A DNA stretch of 64,000 nt, taken from NCBI GenBank assembly GCA_932521035.1, contig OW051492.1, positions 3,348,001 through 3,412,000 on the forward strand, in the 5' to 3' direction. Shown here piece after piece: positions 48,701 to 60,207 of the stretch (position 1 is its first letter; the number at the start of each line of letters is the position of its first letter). The notes beneath the pieces were generated by a model. The model searched no databases. It worked only from the letters and a program-made list of their open reading frames with translations, and was not told the DNA's origin. Origin of the DNA: Oscheius dolichura (lineage: Eukaryota; Nematoda; Chromadorea; Rhabditida; Rhabditidae). Position numbers and translations under genes: made by a program.

Positions 48701-51700
48701 GGTTTCCCTTTAATTTTTTTATTCTTAAAATTGTAAATTTCAGAGATGTAACACGGATAAAATGTATCGAATGTATGATTTCCGGACGATTATGACACGG
48801 ACGATAGCCCGGCCGGCGAGGTACGGACTGCTGATTGAGACGATCCTGAAGAATGAGAGCAACAAGTTCTGTGCCCAGTACGAGCAGACGGAGAAGGCCT
48901 ACGAGACGGCGAGACGATTCGCGATGAGGATCGACAACAACCTGATGGTATACCAGATGAACCGGCGGTGGGAGGACATCAAGAAGAACTTCGACACGGC
49001 CAGCCAGACGACGCTTTTCATCGCCGATAAGACGGTGCCCGATGGATATGTCAAGATTCACTGGAATGTGAGTTATTCCCTCTTCTGGAATCATTGTCTA
49101 TACATGGAGTTATTTTGTGGGCCACGGGGATGAAGCGAGGACCGGGAGACCTGAAGGACAGGGGGATAGGCATCCATGGATCAGGGCTGACCCTGGTGGC
49201 ATAGTCAAGGCACTTGATGGGCACCACCTGCGGCCGTCCTCTGCGGATACTAGACCTGGTCCTCCTCCTCTTTAGACAGCTTGGCCCTTCAACTTTTGAG
49301 TCGTTTCCATTCCCAGAGCCACCTCGGCCACTAAAAGACTCCTATTTTCAGCTGGACAGCATCTGCCAACCGATGAAGACGGGCTACCCACTGGGCGAGA
49401 GGAAGCTCCTCTGTATCGGGGAGGCCAGCGTCAAAGCCAGCGGCCTGACCAAACTGATCCCGATCCACCTGGCCGCCTTTGACGATATCCTCATCTTTTT
49501 GGTCAAGAAAAATGGAAAATTTAGCTTCGCCCCCATGGTAATCGGCCTCCTCTTGTCTCCTCGAATCTCCCCCTCTTCCAGGATCAGCCGGTCCTCTGCC
49601 TCCACGCCCTCCTGCTCCGTCCCCTGGCCGGCCACTCCCTCAACATGATGCTCATCACTCCCGTCAAGTCGGCCCTCATCGACTTGGAATTCACGAGCAG
49701 GAGCGACTTGGCCAAGTGGCAGAAGATATTGGACTTGGCTGTGCATCACGCTCCGGCTAAAGGTGGGGGCACTGTCTCGTTTGTCTGTTATTGACTGGGG
49801 GCGCCTTCTATCCGCCATGCCGCCTTTCCTGACAGACGTCTGGTTCTGTTTTAGACTGCTATTTGGTATAATTTAAGAGATCCTTCAAAAGAGAGCCTAT
49901 CCTCCCTAAAGAATACATTGCAGTTCGGCTGAACAAGCGCGAGACGGACGAATACATCCGGCAGACGACGTTTGAACACAAAAAATTGGAGAGGAAGCAG
50001 AAGGAGGCCGAGGAGATCTGGATGAAACAGCTCGTCGAGCTGTTCGGTTCGTTTTATTTTCTTTTAGAGAAGAATTTGAATTTTAGACCGCCATGGGACG
50101 GATGAAGTGGCCATGTTCACCAGCTATGTGGGGAAGAGGAACGAATTCACCACGGTGCTACAGAATCACATGGACGCTATGCCGCTGAGAGGCAGGCCCG
50201 ATCTCGTCGAGAGGGTGAAGGACAACGTGAGGACGAAATTCAAGGAACTCCGGCAGATGAAGACCGTTCCCATGAAGAAATGTAAGTGGATACAGGGACA
50301 CATTGCCTGCTTGAAGTCAAGGGGAGGAGGCGGTAGAGGAGGCTCGAAGAAATTGGACGGGTTCTGGGGAGGGCGACGAGGAGAAGCGAAATTTCAAAAC
50401 GGGAGGATAGAAAATCTCGTCTCTCAATAAAAGGGGCGGAGGAATACCACCTGGCCGATAAGTTGCCGGTAGTCTCCCTTGGGTGGAGATGTCTAATTTG
50501 TGGTGCCACTGTCGGCCTCCCCCTCTCCGGCCTATACGCTCATTAAAAATGTCGTCACGTGCTGATAAAGAGCTTTTATCCTGGGGGAGACTGCCCGCTT
50601 CCCTTTCCACTGCTGAATTAATGTGGCTGTTTCAGTGATCGATGACATGACCCAGGCCAAGGAGACCATCTTGTGGAGCTATCTGCAGGAGCTGGAGAAC
50701 GGCACGGCGGTCAGATGCGACGGGGACTCGGATGGCTCGGGATCGGATAGCTCCGGCTCGGGGAAGGGCAAACCCCGACGGATAAAGACATTCAGCGGGG
50801 CGACGGTCGAATCAACTTCTAAACTCAGTGAGATTTTGAGGAAGATTGGTATAAAAGGAATGATTATAGAGGGAGGAATACGCCGGCATACGACAGTTCC
50901 ACGGATGGGGATGAAGGAGGAGGAAGAGGAGGCCGACGACACCCGCCGGGAGAGGGAACAAGCCGAGGAGAGGACTCACAATCTACCGGTTCGTTGTTAG
51001 CCAATAGCCTGGGAAAGTCTCCTCTTCCAGTTGACTCAATCCCTTACTTGCCATCGAGAATGCCGCCGGCTGATACGGGATTTGGAGAAGTTGAAAAGCG
51101 AGAATCTAACGTTGAAGAACGAATTGGCTCTGTAAGTAATAGAAAAAAATGCGTCGACAATTCAAGCATAAATAAATAAAAAATTCTTCCATTTCAGGGA
51201 CAAGCTTCGGATAACATCTCTCGAAAAAATGAGATCCACCTCTTCGACGGTTCTCTCGACTTCAGTTGAGACTTTGGAAGCTCTTCGAAGAAAAGAAAAA
51301 GATGTCAGAGAAGATGAGATAAAAACAATGAAAAAGCTGGAAGAAATAGAAAAAGACATCCGCCTTCAACGGGAGAAACTCGAAGAAGAACGACAACAAT
51401 TCGAACAGCAGAAATTGCTTCATGAGGTGGAAGCATTCCATCCTAAATACTCTGAAATATTTAGCAAGAGCAAAAGAGGCAACAAACTCACCTTGAAGAG
51501 AAGTGGACAGCTCTGAAAGATGTCATGAACGGCGACTCCCCTTCAAGGAAAACCTCCAATACTGCCCGATTTTCTAATGATCTTTATAATACTGCTAAAT
51601 CACCGTAAGTGCTCCCCCCCTCAATAGAAAAATAACTTGTGGGTAATTTAGATCATTTGATCGCTGTACATCGGAGGTGACTTTGCTTTTTTGGTGTCTT

Positions 51701-51999
51701 TTTAGTGACTAAAAACTAACTCTGGTCTTTTTGCTTGTAATCTATTTTTCACGCTTTTCTACCTCTGCCAAACGCACATGCTGTTGTGTTGAATCCTTAT
51801 TTTCACGCAGCAAGTCATAAATTTATGCTTTTTAACCTTTTGGTTTGGAAACAAATTGGCAAATCAATTCAAAAAAACCTCAAGCGGTCTTCTGCGGCTC
51901 ATGATATTATTCCTTTTCAGCCTTCAAGGACACGCACCGACGCCTAGCCTCTTCCCGTCAAATCTCATAGCCAAGACTGAAATCAAGAAGAAAAAATAA
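33764..51999 (+). CDS. Lbc/LARG-type Rho guanine nucleotide exchange factor
   Basis: Large multi-exon RhoGEF. The proposed first coding exon, 33764-33831 (MIRTSSMERAVSILG), ends with two bases of a codon that exon 2 (38720-38827, after a 4.9-kb intron) completes exactly. The N-terminal half is Ser/Pro-rich and disordered (exons 38905-38978, 39013-39216, 39250-39326, 39364-39384, 39744-39927, 42344-42596, 42636-42868, 42914-43077, 43493-43566, 43801-44055, 44965-45052, 45400-45523, 45607-45657, 45766-45948). After 47538-47840 and 47981-48092 the DH domain starts in 48159-48259/48302-48531 (QDAMYELINLEKQHCANLA) and runs to 49067. The PH domain (49352-49537, 49582-49762) has FDDILIFLVKKNGKFSF. 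The tail (49924-50046, 50087-50281, 50636-50827, 50870-50988, 51031-51131, 51198-51426, 51465-51604, 51921-51999) is a long coiled coil ending EIKKKK. The 46.0-46.8 kb junctions are unresolved. DH-PH proteins of this class activate Rho. Confidence 0.85.
35819..35988 (-). other. Possible minus-strand exon in the RhoGEF intron
   Basis: Read on the minus strand from an ATG at 35988 the frame encodes GCGEVYDQFGKEIEPARLQ and CEFYGGRTASVPFKMD up to a GTAAAA-type donor near 35817, with GC-rich third positions. A second frame is also open, so the coding sense is uncertain. No partner exon was found. Confidence 0.25.
36116..36465 (+). CDS. Small putatively N-myristoylated protein, nested gene
   Basis: Exons 36116-36133 and 36178-36465 join in phase to 101 codons. 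The start MGGCCG followed by KKKKPKKTAK is a strong membrane-anchor pattern: Gly2 for myristoylation, Cys4/Cys5 for palmitoylation and a polybasic stretch. The rest is acidic and polar (KYEEKDNDDDLKSDADKK) and ends with YVDHFIWQQFTCPHDKP. It lies entirely in the first intron of the RhoGEF gene on the same strand. It could also be an alternative product, but it has its own start and stop. Family not recognised. Confidence 0.55.
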
Positions 52000-52827
52000 C
52001 CTCCTTGCTTCCTCATACACGTGTTTAGTCCTTTCCATTATCCTCCACTTCAGCCTCCTTTTGGTATAATGTTTGATATCCATCCGGTTTCCTCCTCCTG
52101 TTGTTACGTGTCTTCTTTCTGTGAGTGTCGGTGAAATGGTTCTTCTTTTTTTTCGAGCCAGTGAACTTCGTGTAATAATTCCCAAAATATGCCTTGAAAA
52201 ATGTTACGAGTCTAGGTTGTACACACATTCATTCCGCTTCTCAATAAATGAAATTGTTTCTCATGTGTTTTCCAATGTAGCAACAACAAAAAATGCGACT
52301 ACAGTTGACAAAATTGTTCTGATCATACCTCTCACGTAGGGAACAAGAACTATATGGCTAATCATGCGAAAAAGTAAATAATAACTGCATCCTAGGGAGC
52401 AAAGAGAATACGCTGTAAAATAGTTACTGTATTTTCAAATCTCTTCCATTTCTGTTGCTCTATTTTGAGCATTTGTGTATGATCAGAACACTAGCAGTTC
52501 TCTATTTTACATCCTGTGGAGGAGATTAGTTCGAGTCGCCGATTGTGACTCATGGTCCTCGATTTCCCCGCCGACACAAAAATGTGCTCTCCCGCTAAAA
52601 ACGGCGTTTTGAATCTTCAGTGAGCGAGCTCAGATCCTAAAAAGCCGCTCTTCTCCCCGTTCCGTTTTCATCTACTTCTGTTTCTGTACAATATTTGCAT
52701 TTGTCGTTCTCCACTTGTTGCCATTACGGTTATCTCTCGACGGCGAAATTGATTGCGGGCTGCTGATGGCCGCGATCTAGATTAATCAGTAACCTTCTCT
52801 TTTCCAGGTACGAGAAGTCCTCTCAAC

Positions 52828-53215
52828 ATGAGCCACACCATCCTATTGATTCAGCCAACTGCTCGGGCAGATTCGCGTACATGGTCCGACTATGAAACCA
52901 CCAGTGAATGCTTAGAAGGTTAGTTTTTTAGAATTTTTACTAAATATTTAATTAACTCAGGTATTTGCAAAATATACGAAGAGTTCCTTAAAAAGCAGAA
53001 CCCTAATTCAGCACAGATTACCTATGATGCATCCAACCTCTTTGAATTTATCGATAAGCTTGCAGATCTTTCTATCATGGTTTATGATCAGGTTTGTTTT
53101 TCTTTTTATTTGAAACAATAACCATTCGTTTCAGGAAAATGCTATGTACGTGCCACATAACAAGGATTGGGTAAAGGAAAGGATCTTTACAATGCTGCGC
53201 AATCAAGCCCACTAA
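52828..53215 (+). CDS. ERH: Enhancer of rudimentary homolog
   Basis: Small, highly conserved nuclear protein that acts as a dimeric adaptor in mRNA splicing and small-RNA pathways. Exons 52828-52918, 52961-53091 and 53135-53215 join in phase to 100 codons, the usual ERH length. Diagnostic blocks are [38 protein letters not shown] and [19 protein letters not shown]. The ATG is preceded 22 bases upstream by TTTCCAG, which could be a trans-splice or leader acceptor. The start and length match the family. Converges with the CCDC115-like gene, with only 66 bp between the stops. Confidence 0.97.
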
Positions 53216-53281
53216 TTCCCCATCTCAACGATGCTGCTATGCGATCTCTTCTAATATTGATGAAAGTAATCCAATTAATTT

Positions 53282-53951
53282 TTATATTTTAAGATATTCA
53301 AACATATTTTCTATGTCGACTTTTTTCATAGTAGATTCCATCTCTTCGTCTATTTTTTTGATGGCCATCTGGGCGGTCGCTAGTTCAGTGATAATCTGTC
53401 AAACACGGGAAATAAACTGATTTTCTTCTAATTTGGCTTACATTTATCGCAGACAGCATTGTTTTTCTTCCCTCTTTTGCAGCCATTGGCTCTAAGACAC
53501 CAAACGGTCGAAAATAATGATTTTGAAGGTGCACCTCACTAGTATCTTCGGCTTGTTCTTCTTTAGCTTCCGCCTTTACTGGTTTTCTTGCTTTAACCTA
53601 AACAAAGATGTCGAGCACAGTAGCACTAACCTCTGACGGTTCTTTTGATTCATAAATGGTGTACTTATCGTTGCTGTCATTTATTCTGGAAATTGCTTAT
53701 TGATTACTAGATGAAAACAAGTTTACCTAATGGTAGCAACAAGATCAAGACTATCTGGATCAGCTAACCCAGTTAAAGTTACACCATGAAGCGTTCTGAA
53801 ACAAAGATAAACGATACTCCAAAGAAACATACTTGGCTTTTGAAAAATTGAGGCGAGCACTGGTCAGGTATAAATCCAATTGTTTCGACAGCTGCACATA
53901 ATCATCTACCAAGCGGATACGTTCAAATGACAGCTCATTGAGTTTCTCCAT
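53282..53951 (-). CDS. CCDC115 homolog: CCDC115/Vma22-like V-ATPase assembly factor
   Basis: Five exons (53951-53833, 53795-53727, 53685-53631, 53597-53442, 53395-53282) join in phase to 170 codons. The N-terminal helix has ERIRLVDDYVQLSKQLDLY and SARLNFSKAK, followed by a charged linker. The C-terminal helix has RPFGVLEPMAAKEGRKTML and ITELATAQMAIKKIDEEM, which matches the WFGIL..P...A...F and LA..I..LQ..I pattern of CCDC115/Vma22. That family helps assemble the V0 sector of the vacuolar ATPase in the ER. An in-frame ATG upstream (53990) gives a slightly longer alternative start. It follows CNOT2 on the same strand after 264 bp, so co-transcription is possible. Confidence 0.75.
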
Positions 53952-54215
53952 TCTATAATCTCTTTTTAGTGAATAATATTGTATAAGCAAGAGCCACTAT
54001 GAAATAGATGATCACTGCTCTCGGAGAAACATGCTGCTATCCCACAACGACCAACACAATTGATAGAAAACCGTGCGCCCAGTAGGTCGAATAACAAGAC
54101 TCTTGCTTTTTGATAATAAAACAACTAATGATATAGTACAACACAATTCAAAATACACCTAGATACTACAAAATTTTCATTTTACAAAACAATAAAAATG
54201 CTAAGAACGCTTAAT

Positions 54216-56607
54216 TTACAAAGTGTCAGAGCTATCCTTATTTGGCGGAGGAGTGTAAGACGGCACATTCGGCTTCTCTTCCAAATCCTTGTATTCTAAC
54301 TTGAGCTCTTTCGGTATCTGAAAATGGACGTAGATAATGTGTAACATAATTATGTTTTATGAAAGGTTAAGTTTCCTAGTATTCAAAATGAAGAAATTGT
54401 ACCATGTTTATAAAGAAAGAAATAATCGCGCGCAGCGCGAAGCGCTGTGCGTTATTTGTGTTTACCTCTGAAAGGCTAAGTTACTTAATGACGTTTGTGC
54501 GTATAACTCTTTTTCCTTCTGAAGAACCCCAATTTTTTTTAATGCGCCGGGTGCGCCGTACAAAGTTGCACTAGTGACCCAAGTTTTGGGAAGTTTGGCC
54601 ATGGAATAAGCGAGAACGAGCGACAAACGCGTTTAGAAAAGTGCGCCGTCCGCCGTCCGTCCCCTGAATGGCCAAGTGGCGCAATCGGGGATACAAAAAG
54701 GGAGCAATATTGGGGAATGGAGAGGAATCTACAAAAGTGGAACAATACCACAAATAACGGCTGTTTTCGACGCACTTCTTCGAGCTCCTTCCGAATTACC
54801 CAGCCCCACTGTTTTAGTCGTGACTTTTCGTCAGTAGCTCTGGGGCTAAACGCCATCTTTGCTTTCTTACATTTTATTCATTCGGAGGTCATTCAAGTCT
54901 CTTTGTATTATCTTTGTTTTTATCTATTGGGAAATGCCTCTCTAATTCCACGACAGTTGACGAAACTGAATAAGAAATACTGTAAAGCGGGACCTAGGCG
55001 GGGGGAGGAAAAAAAGTTGAAGACAGCCGTTATTTGTGGTATTGTTCCACTTTTGTAGATTCCTCTCCATTACCAATATTGCTCCCTTTTTGTACCCTCC
55101 TTGTAAACGCAAATAACACTTTTTGTTGAGATTTCTCCTTTTCCAACAAACGAATACATACCTTGCGCCATTGAACCGGATCGAAAACGCTATATTGTCC
55201 TTTTTCAAATGTGGGCGTTTGCTCCTTCATTCCGCCAATCTGGGAACGAGTCAACCAAACCTTATCTATTTTATGAAATCTCCAATCTCTGCTATATCTA
55301 TAAAATGATTAATTATTTGAACAGAAAGGATACTGACAACTCGCAAGCGGCAGCCAGCTGATACATTTCACCGACACAGTTGTAAAAAATATAAAACAGT
55401 ACATCTTCTGACAGTTTGTTTAGCTTCATCGGGGGCAGCTTTTCCCTTACATGCACATTGGTTAGATATTCTTCAGGAACCTGAAAATTAACAACGTTAA
55501 TCACACATATTACAGCAGAATTTACATGAGCATCTAACTCATGTAGCTTGACGATAGAGTCTGCCCAAGGTCCACCAAATGTTGCGAACAAATTTCTTCT
55601 GGAAAGTAAAATTCTATAAACACATTCGAAATATTTTTGATATTGTTAATACAACATCAAAGACTGGTGCTAAAATGCAGTGACTACTACTTCTTACAGC
55701 AAGCAAGTTCGCTTGTACATTATCAAAGAAACAATTTGATCATTCGCCTGTTAATAGGAACTCCAAAGACTTACTCGGGAAGATTTAAATTGAGTCCTAG
55801 AGTTGTCAAATCGTAACCAAGAGCTAATCCAACAACTTCTGGATTGTCTACTGTTCGTAAATAGGCAACCAATCCTGCCATTCCATATTGATCGGCCAGC
55901 ATGTTTCCGGGAATATTCGTAACCTCTCCTGAAAACAACAAAGTTAATTATGAACCACGTAGCGATAAATCAATGACTCATAATTAGTAATTATTTGATT
56001 GTGCTCAAAGTAAATTTTAAAAAACATTTGCAATTAACTGGTCAAATCCTTTCAGCATTCATAATTCCCTTCAAGTAACTGTAATGAATCGTAATAAAAG
56101 ATGTTGTTCGTTTAGCTTTTTCAATTGCAAAGTGGTATATTGTGAAGTAACTAAATGTTTTATAAAATCAAAAATTAACCATCAGGATGTGTGATAATGC
56201 CTTTAATTTCTCCGTTATGTTTCGTTTCTTTTGTATGTAGTGCTACGCTGGCCAGCACATCGGACACTTGGCTTAGCTGAAAAATGAGAATGGAAATTTA
56301 GTAGAGCAAAGTAGAGAAGCAACAATAAATGGTATTTGCTTACATACAGGTATTGCAACGGTGCTGAGATCTCCAGCAGGGTCATTATCTCCTCCCGGCA
56401 AGGCTGGAAAGTCTTCATTCTGGATTTGAAAGTCGTGATTGTTGAAGACCTCATTGTTTCGCATTAGATTAACTCAAAACGAGATTTTGCAAAAAATTGA
56501 AATACAGAAGCACAACAAACTCTTTGTAAATCAATGTGCATACCTGATGATGAACTTGAAGACCATACACTTGGCACTCCGTCTAGGGCTGATGAATTTG
56601 AAGCCAT
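54216..56607 (-). CDS. CNOT2: CCR4-NOT complex subunit 2
   Basis: Core subunit of the CCR4-NOT deadenylase. Eight exons (56607-56544, 56472-56348, 56276-56180, 55928-55775, 55598-55526, 55480-55338, 55297-55162, 54317-54216) join in phase to 297 codons. Early motif: FQIQNEDFPALPG. Middle: QYGMAGLVAYLRTVDNPEV and ALGYDLTTLGLNLNLPE. The NOT box follows with FATFGGPWADSIV, VPEEYLTNVHVREKLPPMK, LFYIFYNCVGEMYQLAAAC, LYSRDWRFHKIDKVWLTRS and YSVFDPVQWRKIPKE. The protein is much shorter than human CNOT2 because most of the N-terminal Ser/Gln-rich part is absent. The last intron (54318-55161) carries a palindromic insertion. Confidence 0.97.
54451..55117. mobile_element. Nested inverted-repeat element in CNOT2 intron
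   Basis: Two layers of inverted repeats. The inner pair, about 73 bp (54692-54764 and 55022-55094), begins TACAAAAAGGGAGCAATATT with a TA at each border, as in Tc1/mariner-type MITEs. An outer pair of 15 bp (GTTATTTGTGTTTAC at 54451-54465, complement at 55103-55117) differs by one base. No ORF of interest. It lies in the last CNOT2 intron, which would otherwise be about 180 bp. Confidence 0.7.
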
Positions 56608-57327
56608 TTTGATAATCTATTTGAGATCAGTCTAAAAAAATTACATCAGAATAGTAAAGGGATCTAGAAGGAAGAAGATAAATTGTAATATATATATATC
56701 GATAAACATCCAGGAGGTATGCTTCTATTTTTATATCTATTTTACAAGCTCTTTCAGCTTAGCTGTTGTATAAGTAAACATATCATGAAATAGACTCTTC
56801 GCTGCAAGCGGCTTGCAAAAAATAGCGGCACCAACGAACTGAAATGAGAATGAGACAATAAAATGGGAAGGCACACCAGCGCAATTTCAGAGATTTGACT
56901 GTTCATACTTGGTTCTATTTGAAACCAAATTTATATGAACATTCCACCAATTTTTGTTCCTTTTTTATCGAAACTCAACAACAGTGAAGAATCTTCACTG
57001 AAGATGTATTTCTATATTCAACGTTTCGATCAAGTGCTGCGCGTGGTTTTGACTTTAGTTCGGGGGTACGGCTGGCTTCGTGAAGTTAACTTTAACGCGC
57101 CCAGCTTTTATTGTCGAGACTTTCATTTGTGGAAACGTTCTATCAAATCGAAGCCCTCTCTTAGTCATCCAAATACTAATTTATTCTATATACGCTCGGT
57201 AATGTAGGAAGTAAGGTTTTTTTTCATAACGTTCGCTTTTCATGTCTACCACACTTGTATTTCTAACCTTTTTCGGCTGAAACTATTTTAGAAATCATCC
57301 TAATTTATCGAAATTTCACCTGTTCTG

Positions 57328-57330
<3 letters not shown>

Positions 57331-57362
<32 letters not shown>
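57331..57362 (+). repeat. (TA)n microsatellite
   Basis: About 16 TA units just upstream of the coiled-coil gene. Simple repeat; could also supply TATA-like sequence. Confidence 0.9.
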
Positions 57363-57367
<5 letters not shown>

Positions 57368-57533
57368 AAAAACATATATGTTTATTATATATTTATATAT
57401 TTACGTAGGTACTGCCTCTAAGTACTCCCTAATGTATATGATTATGTGCTATATCATCGTGTTGCTTGAGAACTTTCAAGTTGCAATGCTCATGTTGTAT
57501 TTCTTTACCCCCAAAATTGCAGGTTGTCTAAGG

Positions 57534-58124
57534 ATGAGTTCACTACTTGATGAAGTGTATAAAACTTGTGTCGAATCCTTAAAAGGCTTAGGATTGAAAA
57601 TAAAACTAGAAGAAGGATATCTCGAAAATCTCAAAAATTTGAAGAAGGTATTATTTGATTCTTCACATTATTTTCTATTTTTCAGGTCTACGATGAAAAG
57701 TGTGGGAAGGTTTCGGAGGAGTTTTGTTATTTTTCTAAATGTAAAGCATAAGTTTACTTGCAGATGAAGGAGAAGTTTGAAGAGGAAATTAAACAAGCGC
57801 ACGAGAAATCCGCAGCCGACGAGGCTCGCATTGAAAAGGCTGAAAAAGCAGCTGAACAGGTTAGTTATTTTTCTAAATGTAAAGCATAAGTTTACTTGCA
57901 GATGAAGAAGCGGTTTGAAAATAAACTTAAACAAGCGCATGAAAAATCCACAGCCGACAAGGCTCGCATTGAAAAGGCTGAGAAAGCAGCTGAACAGGTT
58001 TGTTATTTTTTTTAATGTGTAGTAGCATAATAATGTATTTAAGAACCGGATGTTTGTTGCACGAAAGGCAGCTGCACTTGGCAAAATCTCCAAAGAGCTC
58101 AACGAGAAGTTTACCTTTGAATAA
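57534..58124 (+). CDS. Small coiled-coil protein with duplicated exon
   Basis: Five exons (57534-57647, 57686-57709, 57764-57859, 57902-57997, 58068-58124) join in phase to 128 codons. It begins MSSLLDEVYKTCVESLKGL. Exons 3 and 4 are both 96 bp and encode near-identical heptad-rich units (MKEKFEEEIKQAHEKSAAD / MKKRFENKLKQAHEKSTAD, each ending EKAEKAAEQ). The introns preceding both exons share their sequence, so a unit of about 138 bp was tandemly duplicated. The protein is predicted to be almost entirely coiled coil and ends KELNEKFTFE. Function and family unknown. Confidence 0.65.
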
Positions 58125-58196
58125 TGTGGTCTCATTGTTGCCGTTCTCTGTACTCTTTAGTTTCCCAATAAATCGTTTTATCTTACGTAGGTACGA

Positions 58197-58604
58197 CTGA
58201 TGAACTATAACCAATATTCATTGCTATTGGTAAGGTTCAGCCCAATTTTCACCGATCAAATATGTTCAGAGTTCTTTTAAAATTAACCTATGGCCGATTA
58301 CTGTAGATCGGTCAATTAATGAACAACTCAGAAAACAACACGAAAAGTGCAGCTCTAAAAGGAGCCAGACGGAGGAGAACCGCTGGAAATATGAATTATT
58401 GGGTTACACTTTTATCCCAAAAAAAGGGGCTCTTGTAAATGAAGAGCTTCTGTGTGTCCCGAAGCATTTCTAGTCCCATTTTGTGACCAATATTATCGTC
58501 CTGCCTCTCTCTACTTCTTTCTGTCCAATAAAAAATGTTATTGGAGGCAGTTGTCCATGGAGAGGATCGGGGTCACCTCCGCGTTGTCCTCTTCCCCTCT
58601 GGGA
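58197..58604 (+). pseudogene. 3' fragment of F-family gene (inverse copy of 26247-26648)
   Basis: Plus-strand copy of the F2 3' region, including KYELLGYTFIPKKGALVNE and the stop after CVPKHF. The upstream exons of the family are absent, since the coiled-coil gene ends 73 bp before it. Hence an isolated gene end. Confidence 0.75.
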
Positions 58605-58754
58605 TTGATAGCTGACAGTCTCTACCAACGAGAGGAAGATACATTGAATGTACTGTCTAGACTATTTTCTTGTCAGATAAGAACTGAATATTTATTTTAT
58701 TCAGTGAACAGGGAAAGGGACAAGGGAATGACAACTGTTCCCCCAAATTTAGAG

Positions 58755-59995
58755 TTATCTACGCGTCGCTGGATGGAGGACTCCGTCGTCTACCGTGTAC
58801 CACTTCTTCCGTATAAATCCATGCCCGAGTAGTTCGTATTTCCATCTGTCCCTCTCCTCCTGCCTCTCTTCCGACTTCATCTTCTTCCTGTGCAACTTCT
58901 TGAACAATCGTTTTCCATTCTTCCTCAAAAATTTCTGGAGATCCAAAGACAGACGTTCAATGAGTTTTAAACACGTCTTCTCCATGGGAGGGCGATCACC
59001 TCAAACAACGGATATAGGTGATACCGACACAGCCGACAGCCCAAGTCCTTTTCCGGTTCTCCTTCTCCATCTTCCAACAGTAAACGACCAGTGGCGATCA
59101 TCAGGCGGATAGAGGGCACTGACTCGACGTAGCCGTTGAAGGCTCACCCTGGATCGGGTCTTGGCCAGTCGAATGGCAGAAATGGCCGAAGTCTAGAATA
59201 GTCAACATGGGGACGAGGATCGGGATGGAAATACCTTTGCCAGTATTCTCCTTCATAGCTCGCCTGGAATGGACTGGAGGGGCACCTGCCTCGGCCCGCG
59301 GCGCTGCTGCTCTTCCCATAATTCGGTGATGTCGTATTCTCTGAAGTGGTACCTTAGATGATATTTCACAGTATTCCACTTACCTATCCTCAAATTTCTC
59401 GTCCAAAAGCGTCTTGTCTCCTTCCTCCGCGGTCCAGCAATAGCCGTTTAAGCGAATAGACCAAATCCCGTGATCCAGACCGACATCACTGTCTAGGGTG
59501 CCATAAGGAAGCATATTCAAAATGCATGGGGTCCAGTAGGTCAGTCAAAAGATCTCTCGGGGTTTCCTTTGATCTCTCCGGCATCGAAACCGCTGTAGAA
59601 ATGGATCTCCTATCTTGTTGATGTGTTAAAATGTCTCGGAGAACGGTAGCATTTGAATTCTGGAAAAGGGCGCCTTCCACGAGGACATCGTATCTTGAAT
59701 TTGTGTGGGGCAGATTGAACATCGATACAACCGAATGCTGAACGGGTACGGATTATTGAGGAGGAAGGGCCGGGATCACCTTTTGGATGATTTGAACACA
59801 GAGATGGGCGGGTATCCGATCCAGCTGTAAAGGGGAACGAACCAAGTGCTTCAAAGGAAAGTCGATGAGAGGCTTTCGTTTCTTTTGGTTATTTTGGTCT
59901 AATAGCAGATCAACTGCCCATAGGACTACCCAGCCGCAAATAAAAATGACGGCCCACAAAATAAAAAATAGAATATATTTATACATTGGCATCAT
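58755..59995 (-). pseudogene. F4: F-family copy with membrane anchor, degraded
   Basis: Minus-strand family copy. Exon 1 (59995-59780) uniquely begins with a membrane segment (YILFFILWAVIFICGWVVL) before the family block LKHLVRSPLQLDRIPAHL. Exon 2 (from 59737) keeps FNLPHTNSRYDVLVEGAL, but its expected donor reads GGAGA instead of GTAAG. Further on, DHGIWSIRLNGYCW and ITELWEEQQRRGPRQVPLQ are intact, yet the F-box-like motif has TGA where the others have Trp (SIPGEL-stop-RRIL). The following block has a deletion shifting the frame after LAKTRS. The C-terminal exon (KYELLGHGF) is also altered. Several lesions make it a pseudogene, although the N-terminal part could still be expressed. Confidence 0.65.
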
Positions 59996-60207
59996 TAGGA
60001 AGGTAGAGAAGTAAAGGGAACTGAGCAATCGAGAAAAACCGAACAAAAAAAGAAAAATCGGGCAGGGAACAATATCCTCGGACCACGTGGCCCTCAAAGG
60101 CCCGCCTTCTTTTGGGATAAGAAGCTTTGGGAAAAGATGTCTAGCCCTATCTTGGACAATTCTACACAAAGGTGACGGAGGCATCAGAGAGAATGGTTCG
60201 AAACAGC

